From Gammaproteobacteria bacterium (GTDB lineage Bacteria > Pseudomonadota > Gammaproteobacteria > Arenicellales > Arenicellaceae), in contig JAUHZM010000002.1 of NCBI GenBank assembly GCA_030426005.1, forward strand, positions 1 through 33,754: a stretch of DNA of 33,754 nucleotides, read 5' to 3'. Made by a program: the position numbers and the translations under genes. Of the stretch, positions 27,943 through 33,754 are shown piece after piece (position 1 is the stretch's first letter; each line of letters opens with the position of its first letter). A model generated the notes under the pieces. That model was not told the DNA's origin. It was given only the letters and a program-made list of their open reading frames with translations, and did not search any database.

Positions 27943-28539
27943 TTAAGAATCGACACTGCGCCGATAAACACGCACGAATTCATTACCATTGACCTCGTAG
28001 GTAATCGTTAAGACGTTGTGTGCTTCATTCAGACTGAAGGTTTCAGTAATCGCACCGCGTCGGCCGCTGGTTTCGATAATCAAGTGTTGTCGCTGCCAGC
28101 CTGCGGTCATTTTGCGACGACCTTGTTCGGTTTTGCCCCAATCAATATCGCGGTATTTTCCGCTTTGATACCGAATGCCCATAGAGTCAGACACATGCTC
28201 GATCACTAATTCTTCCGAGTTCGCTGCCGCTGGCGTGAGTACCTGCGCGGCGGTGTAATCATCCACATCATATCGTCCGCCAGGTCCGCCACCGTCTGGG
28301 CCTCGCATACCACCTTCCCCACCGGGACGCATGCCTGGTCCAGGGCCACCACCACGTCGATCACCGCGGCGTTTTGCATCTCTCGGCGGCCGCATCATCA
28401 CACGATCACTCATCGATTCATCCACCAACCATGTGCCACTTAAGTCTACCGAGTCCGGAGAGGAATAACTTAGCGTGGTACACGCCGTAAGTAGAAAAGT
28501 GACTGCACTTAGGCAGCCAACAATGAGTATAGATCGCAT
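27943..28539 (-). CDS. Putative lipoprotein with Gly/Arg/Pro-rich linker
   Basis: Lipobox-like 'FLLTACTT'; 'RRGDRRGGGPGPGMRPGGEGGMRGPDGGGPGGR'; no enzymatic motif recognised. Confidence 0.7.
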   Translation of the reverse strand: MRSILIVGCLSAVTFLLTACTTLSYSSPDSVDLSGTWLVDESMSDRVMMRPPRDAKRRGDRRGGGPGPGMRPGGEGGMRGPDGGGPGGRYDVDDYTAAQVLTPAAANSEELVIEHVSDSMGIRYQSGKYRDIDWGKTEQGRRKMTAGWQRQHLIIETSGRRGAITETFSLNEAHNVLTITYEVNGNEFVRVYRRSVDS

Positions 28540-28701
28540 CAGGAAACACCGATAAGTTTGTAGCAGAGAAGTTCGTAGCAAAGAGGTCAGTAGTTGAGAC
28601 GTTATCGTCTAGTAAAGATTAATACGTCCCAGAGCGGCGTTTCCTGCGCAAGTTATTCGCAAACATCGGACAACAGACGCCGATGTGCCTGTGAGTCTAG
28701 T

Positions 28702-30279
28702 TTAAATTTCGCGCGTCTTGCGGAATTCAACGTCTGGCCAGCGCTCGATGGTCAGCTGCAAATTCACCATATTCGGAGCCACGTAGGTCAAGCACTCTGC
28801 GCCATCCAGCGCGACGTTGGCTTCATTCTTGCGAATAAATTCTTCCTCGGTCTTGGCGTCCGGAAAATGCAACCAACGCGCAGTTGCCACTTGCACCGCT
28901 TCAAATGAACACTCGACGTTGTATTCTGCTTTAAGGCGATGTGCCACCACGTCAAACTGCAGAATACCTACTGCACCCAAAATCATATCGTTATTGATCA
29001 TGGGGCGAAAAACCTGCGTCGCACCTTCTTCACTCAACTGGATCAAGCCTTTTTGCAAGGCCTTGGCACGCAATGGATCACGCAGTCGAACGCGTCGAAA
29101 CAGCTCGGGTGCAAAGTTGGGGATACCGGTGAACTTCAAGTCTTCGCCTTCGGTAAACGTGTCACCAATCTGAATTGTGCCGTGATTGTGCACACCGATA
29201 ATATCTCCTGCGTAGGCCTCTTCAGCCTGGTCGCGTCGGGCTGCCATAAACGAACTGGCATTATTAATGGCCACGTCGCGCCCCAAGCGCACATGGCGCA
29301 ACTTCTTACCTTTGGCAAATTGACCCGACGTAATTCGCATAAACGCAATTCGGTCGTGGTGCGATGGATCCATATTGGCCTGAATCTTGAACACGAATCC
29401 GGTGAACTTCTCCTCTGACGAACTGACTTCGCGTGTCTGCGCCTCGCGCCCTTGCGGGCCCGGTGCATGCTTGGCAAAGTTCTCCATGAGTTCATCGATC
29501 CCGAGGTTGGCTATGGCCGAACCAAAAAACACCGGGGTTAAATCACCACTTAAATACAGCTCAAGATCGAACTCATTGCTCGCGCCTTGCACCAACTCCA
29601 TCTCGTCACGCAAGTCTGCGGCCAATGAACCCAACGCTTGCTCTGCTTCGTCACTGTGCAAGCCTTGAATAAATTGATCTTCTTCTTTGTGATTGCCTGG
29701 GCGGCCTGCGAACAAATGAATCGTATCATCGTAAATTCGATACACGCCGCGAAAGCCTTTACCGGTACCTACCGGCCAGGACATTGGTGCACACAAAATA
29801 TCCAGCACCGATTCGACTTCGTCCATCACCTCGATTGGGTCGCGCCCTTCGCGGTCCATTTTGTTCACGAAAGTCATGATTGGCGTGGTTCGTAGACGAC
29901 AGACATCCATCAATTTGATGGTCCGTTCTTCCACACCTTTGGCGATGTCGATTACCATCAAAGCGGAATCCACGGCAGTCAGCGTTCGATAGGTATCCTC
30001 AGAGAAGTCCGCGTGACCCGGCGTGTCGAGCAGGTTAATCATCTTGTCGCCATACTCAAACTGCATGACCGAAGACGTGACCGAGATACCCCGTTGTTTT
30101 TCGAGCTCCATCCAATCTGATGTGGCGTGGCGACCAGTTTTGCGTGCTTTGACGTTACCTGCCATTTGAATTGCACCGCCGGACAGCAACAAGCGCTCCG
30201 TCAAAGTGGTCTTACCCGCATCCGGGTGAGAAATAATGGCAAAGGTTCGTCGCTTAGCGACTTCGGATGACAAGCTCAT
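28702..30279 (-). CDS. prfC: Peptide chain release factor 3
   Basis: GTPase motifs '[16 protein letters not shown]', '[14 protein letters not shown]', '[12 protein letters not shown]'; 525 aa RF3 layout. Confidence 0.95.
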   Translation of the reverse strand: MSLSSEVAKRRTFAIISHPDAGKTTLTERLLLSGGAIQMAGNVKARKTGRHATSDWMELEKQRGISVTSSVMQFEYGDKMINLLDTPGHADFSEDTYRTLTAVDSALMVIDIAKGVEERTIKLMDVCRLRTTPIMTFVNKMDREGRDPIEVMDEVESVLDILCAPMSWPVGTGKGFRGVYRIYDDTIHLFAGRPGNHKEEDQFIQGLHSDEAEQALGSLAADLRDEMELVQGASNEFDLELYLSGDLTPVFFGSAIANLGIDELMENFAKHAPGPQGREAQTREVSSSEEKFTGFVFKIQANMDPSHHDRIAFMRITSGQFAKGKKLRHVRLGRDVAINNASSFMAARRDQAEEAYAGDIIGVHNHGTIQIGDTFTEGEDLKFTGIPNFAPELFRRVRLRDPLRAKALQKGLIQLSEEGATQVFRPMINNDMILGAVGILQFDVVAHRLKAEYNVECSFEAVQVATARWLHFPDAKTEEEFIRKNEANVALDGAECLTYVAPNMVNLQLTIERWPDVEFRKTREI

Positions 30280-30354
30280 AACAGCGCTCGGTGATTAACA
30301 AGAAAGCGCGGATTATAGCGAAACTCCACTCACGTCCCCATGCGTTTTTGTCTT

Positions 30355-30774
30355 CTAGACTACTTTTTGCCCTTCACGATTCAAGATTTGTTCACCATCC
30401 TCTTTGTAGTACGGTCCCGATGGCCAATGCGCCAAGATATCCAAAACAGCTTCACTTGGCCGACACAAGCGCACACCCAAAGGACTCGCCACTATCGGCC
30501 GATTTACCAGGACTGGATGTTGTATCATTGCATCTAGTAACGCTTCATCTGATACGGATTCGTCCAACAAACCAAGTTCTGCCGCTGGCGACTTACTGAT
30601 TCGAAGCGCCGATCTGGGCGTAAGATCGGCCGCTGCAAACAGCGATAAAAGCTGCGGTTTAGTCCATCCCGTGTCCAGATACTCAATTACCGTCGGCGTG
30701 TAGCCAGCGTCTCGGACTATCTTGAGCACATTTCTAGATGTGCCGCAGTCAGGGTTATGGTGTATGACGATCAT
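30355..30774 (-). CDS. arsC: Arsenate reductase, glutaredoxin-dependent ArsC family
   Basis: 'IVIHHNPDCGTSRNVLKIVRDAGYTPTVIEYL', 'VNRPIVASPLGVRLCRPSEAVLDIL'. Confidence 0.93.
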   Translation of the reverse strand: MIVIHHNPDCGTSRNVLKIVRDAGYTPTVIEYLDTGWTKPQLLSLFAAADLTPRSALRISKSPAAELGLLDESVSDEALLDAMIQHPVLVNRPIVASPLGVRLCRPSEAVLDILAHWPSGPYYKEDGEQILNREGQKVV

Positions 30775-30808
30775 GATTCTAATTTCCTAGAGCAGTAATA
30801 ATGAGTAC

Positions 30809-31822
30809 CTAAAACCAATGCCGAGTCCGATTCGCAAACCAAACCAGCGATAACATGACAGGCACCTCAACCAAAACGCCGACGACTGTGGCCAGCGCGG
30901 CCCCGGAATGAAGACCAAACAAAGAAATCGCCACGGCGACGGCGAGTTCAAAGAAATTTGAGGTACCGATCATGCAGGCTGGAGCGGCAATGTTGTGCGC
31001 CAAGCGGAGGCGGTGCGCTAGCCAATAGGCCAGCGCAAAAACAAGGTATGACTGGATGACTAACGGCGCAGCAATCAAGGCAATGATGCCCGGGCTTTCG
31101 ATAATCGTGACCGACTGAAACCCAAACAATAACACCACCGTAAGGAGCAGTCCGACCATAGACCACGGCTTAACCGCTCTCAAAAAACGCTCCAACACAT
31201 CCGGGTGATGTTGCCGGTTCAATGTATGTCGCAACCACACCCCGCCAACCAATGGAACGATGACGTACAGCAGGACAGAAAGCAACAAGGTTGACCATGG
31301 CACGTGAATTTCGCTGACGCCCAGCAGAAATGCGGCCAGTGGCGCAAAGGCAAACACCATAATGACGTCATTGATGGACACCTGCACTAAGGTATAGCTT
31401 GGATCGCCCTTGGTGAGTTGACTCCATACAAATACCATCGCAGTGCATGGTGCAACCCCCAGTAAAATCATGCCAGCGATGTACTCCGATGCTGAATCTG
31501 GAGACACCCAGTCAACAAAAAACACCCTAAAAAATAACCATGCGAGCGCGGCCATGGAAAACGGCTTAATCAACCAATTCACCACCAGAGTGAGTATCAA
31601 GCCGGTTGGCGCACTGCTGGCTTTTCTGACTGCCGTGAAATCAATTTGCACCATCATCGGGAAAATCATCACCCAAATCAGTAAGGCAATGAGCAAATTC
31701 ACATGCGCAAAGGAAAACCCCGCCAGCATCGCAAACAGTGCAGGGAATGCGCTGCCCGCGGCAACCCCAACCACGATTGCTATGGCCACCCAAAGCGTGA
31801 GATAGCGTTCAAATAAACCCAT
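30809..31822 (-). CDS. acr3: ACR3 family arsenite efflux transporter
   Basis: '[18 protein letters not shown]', '[40 protein letters not shown]', '[40 protein letters not shown]'. Confidence 0.95.
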   Translation of the reverse strand: MGLFERYLTLWVAIAIVVGVAAGSAFPALFAMLAGFSFAHVNLLIALLIWVMIFPMMVQIDFTAVRKASSAPTGLILTLVVNWLIKPFSMAALAWLFFRVFFVDWVSPDSASEYIAGMILLGVAPCTAMVFVWSQLTKGDPSYTLVQVSINDVIMVFAFAPLAAFLLGVSEIHVPWSTLLLSVLLYVIVPLVGGVWLRHTLNRQHHPDVLERFLRAVKPWSMVGLLLTVVLLFGFQSVTIIESPGIIALIAAPLVIQSYLVFALAYWLAHRLRLAHNIAAPACMIGTSNFFELAVAVAISLFGLHSGAALATVVGVLVEVPVMLSLVWFANRTRHWF

Positions 31823-31858
31823 GCCGTTCTACCTTGAAATGTTGATCACAATGCAAAC

Positions 31859-32188
31859 TTATAAGCAGTTGACAGCCACGGCACTTTGAAGCCTACGCAA
31901 CTCTTCACTATAGCTTTGAACACATCCCTGCGCCGTGGACTCAATAACCTGGCTTTGCCACTTTGGCAAATTCGGTTCCAGCATGTAGTAAACCCATTTT
32001 CCACGACGCTCGGCTCGCAAAATACCACAGCGCCGTAATTCAGCTAGATTGCGCGATACTTTGGGTTGGTCAATCTCAAGTGCATCCATTAGGTCACAGA
32101 CGCACGCCTCAGTACACCTTTGCAAAAGCAACACGACTTTCAGACGATTGGTGTCGGACAGACACTTAAAGAATTGTTCAGGGCACAT
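31859..32188 (-). CDS. arsR: ArsR/SmtB family metalloregulator
   Basis: 'CTEACVCDLMDALEIDQPKVSRNLAELRRCGILRAERRGKWVYYML': winged helix with CVCDL arsenic-sensing-type motif; first in ars operon. Confidence 0.93.
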   Translation of the reverse strand: MCPEQFFKCLSDTNRLKVVLLLQRCTEACVCDLMDALEIDQPKVSRNLAELRRCGILRAERRGKWVYYMLEPNLPKWQSQVIESTAQGCVQSYSEELRRLQSAVAVNCL

Positions 32189-32213
32189 CACGAATACATA
32201 TTTAATTTTTCAC

Positions 32214-32251
32214 ATATGTGTATTTACACATATATTGATCAAAAATGTCAA
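32214..32251 (-). promoter_or_regulatory. Candidate ars promoter with ArsR operator
   Basis: Minus strand: -35 TTGACA (32246-32251), 17-nt spacer, -10 TGTAAA (32223-32228). Perfect 9-bp inverted repeat ATATGTGTA-TT-TACACATAT (32214-32233) overlaps the -10. Confidence 0.7.
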
Positions 32252-32294
32252 TATATTGTGGTGCTTTTAATTGAGCACCTAACTTAAATAAAGA

Positions 32295-32747
32295 CTAAGG
32301 TGTGATCGTTATCCGATTACCGCGAACAATCACAATCACAGCATCGCGCTGGATTTCCTGCACCAACACGCCGGGTTTGGCGAACTCCTGTTCACGCACT
32401 ACCTGACCGTCGATCATGGCAAAGCGTTGCGCCGGATCATTGGAGAATGAAATCACATTGACGGTTAAGTCCTGAGCGTTTGACTGCGGTGTTTCATCTG
32501 ACGTTACGACTGCGGTGCCAGTGTCGGTGCTCACTACTGGCGCAGCGGTATTGGGCGAGCGCGTGCTCTGCCACCACATTACGAGCACCACCACTAACAG
32601 CAGCGCTAACAAGGCGCTAATCAGAATTAGCAAGGCGACTGGCAGGCGCGTGCCTTCCTGTGGAGGCGGCATGTCCGACAAGGTTGGCAAGTTGTTTAAC
32701 TTACGTTCCCGTTCGGATTTTTTCAGAGCATCCAGAATGGTGGACAT
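32295..32747 (-). CDS. gspB: General secretion pathway protein GspB
   Basis: 'MSTILDALKKSERERKLNNLPTL', single TM, C-terminal 'DQ-like' GspB domain 'VNVISFSNDPAQRFAMIDGQVVREQEF..GVLVQEIQRDAVIVIVRGNRITI'. Confidence 0.85.
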   Translation of the reverse strand: MSTILDALKKSERERKLNNLPTLSDMPPPQEGTRLPVALLILISALLALLLVVVLVMWWQSTRSPNTAAPVVSTDTGTAVVTSDETPQSNAQDLTVNVISFSNDPAQRFAMIDGQVVREQEFAKPGVLVQEIQRDAVIVIVRGNRITITP

Positions 32748-32753
32748 ACGCGT

Positions 32754-33754
32754 TTAGGGCCGTCGCTGACGTAGTACAGGGGTTGAGTCAGGTGCGATGA
32801 GTTCATTCATCAGAATATAGGTTTCACTACCGACTTTACTGTCTGCAACGATACCAAAACGCGACTGGAGTGCGAACACCTTTTGCGCTAAATCCAGATC
32901 AAATTGTGCTTGGTCCAGTTGCGCCAACAGTGGCATATCGGCCACATTCAGGGCTGCGTTCAAACGATTCCGTAATTGCGGCACACGTGCCGACTGGTCA
33001 CCCTTTTGCAACAAACCTGCCCCCATGGCACCAGGCCGCCATAAGACCGTTGCAGGTCTGGCCCAACGCGCTTTCAGTTCACTCACGGATACTGTGTGTA
33101 CCTGTTCCCCAACCAATAGTTGCGCTTCAGACTCGTCCACACTGAACAGAATTGCGCGATGTAACTGACCACGTTGTTCCAACACCAGCACAGCAGGACG
33201 GTTTAAACGCATGAGTTGATCCCAGGAGCTGGCATCGGTGCATGCCACGCCCTCATTGGACAGCACATCACACGGCGAGTTAATTAACTCCGGCGGCAAT
33301 ACCACATCCCAGGCTTGCGCCAGATTACGCAATGCTGAGATACGGCCAGTCACATCTGCGGAAGTATCGAGTACCGCACCAAACGCCGATTCATTATCGT
33401 ACGCGGGTCGACGTGGTGTGGCCGGCAGCAAACTGGGAATCGTCGTCTCTTCGGCCTCATCTAAGAACTCATCCGCAATGACCACCGAGCCCGGTGCAAT
33501 ATCGTCAGACTTGATGATGGTAGTAAGCTGGGAATCATTCAGTTCCGAATCTTCCACCGACGGGTCATCAAGCGGTGATTCGCTTAAGACGTCGGACTCT
33601 AGACCGACCTCGTTTGCATCATCCACTGTGGCAGTTTGCCCTAACTCTGATTCTACCGAGTTCTGTTCTACGGACTCAACGACCTCGCTGGCGATGGGTT
33701 GCTCAGATACAGAATCACGCCCCGCAAAATACCACCAAAGACCGGCATTGAGCA
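32754..33754 (-). CDS. gspA: GspA/ExeA-like protein C-terminal part (C39-like and peptidoglycan-binding domains), N-terminus outside window
   Basis: Frame remains open to the window edge ('LNAGLWWYFAGRDSVSEQP...'). C39-like 'RPAVLVLEQRGQLHRAILFSV' and PG-binding 'AQKVFALQSRFGIVADSKVGSETYILMNEL'. Confidence 0.8.
   Translation of the reverse strand, partial: LNAGLWWYFAGRDSVSEQPIASEVVESVEQNSVESELGQTATVDDANEVGLESDVLSESPLDDPSVEDSELNDSQLTTIIKSDDIAPGSVVIADEFLDEAEETTIPSLLPATPRRPAYDNESAFGAVLDTSADVTGRISALRNLAQAWDVVLPPELINSPCDVLSNEGVACTDASSWDQLMRLNRPAVLVLEQRGQLHRAILFSVDESEAQLLVGEQVHTVSVSELKARWARPATVLWRPGAMGAGLLQKGDQSARVPQLRNRLNAALNVADMPLLAQLDQAQFDLDLAQKVFALQSRFGIVADSKVGSETYILMNELIAPDSTPVLRQRRP

Noticed and set aside
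28817-29895. Several + ORFs (up to 159 aa) opposite prfC
   Set aside because: prfC is unambiguous; these are shadow frames.
30355-32188. ars operon as a mobile resistance island
   Set aside because: No integrase, transposase, tRNA or flanking repeats seen; composition not obviously different by eye.

Overview
This 33.8 kb window looks like a chromosomal segment of a marine-type gammaproteobacterium, judged from gene content only; no taxonomic search was run. I see no IS element, CRISPR array, tRNA or rRNA. From left to right it contains: the 3' end of a TonB-C-terminal-domain gene (+); pgi and gap (-); a long minus-strand TonB/ExbBD locus of nine genes, arranged as a complete Vibrio TonB2-type set (DUF3450, TtpC-like long ExbB, short ExbB, ExbD, TonB, TPR) followed by a second partial copy (DUF3450, TtpC-like, ExbD); about 1 kb without a convincing gene; gltX (-); a double-domain QueD/PTPS-like protein (+); an esterase gene broken by one in-frame TAA (+); a roughly 17-coil PMP-like beta-helix surface protein (-) divergent from a large LuxR/MalT-type ATPase regulator (+); several secreted or envelope proteins, including a retropepsin-PDZ protein and a thioredoxin-like protein; a cupin; a DsbB-like membrane protein; a class-V PLP enzyme divergent from an Lrp/AsnC regulator; a PhzF-family protein; a Gly-rich lipoprotein; prfC; an arsR-acr3-arsC operon with a clear promoter and operator candidate; and gspB and gspA (partial). 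The best leads are the duplicated DUF3450/TtpC TonB locus with strong structured spacers, the QueD-like fusion with apparently split active-site residues, and the single-stop esterase pseudogene. None of these is proven to be a new system.
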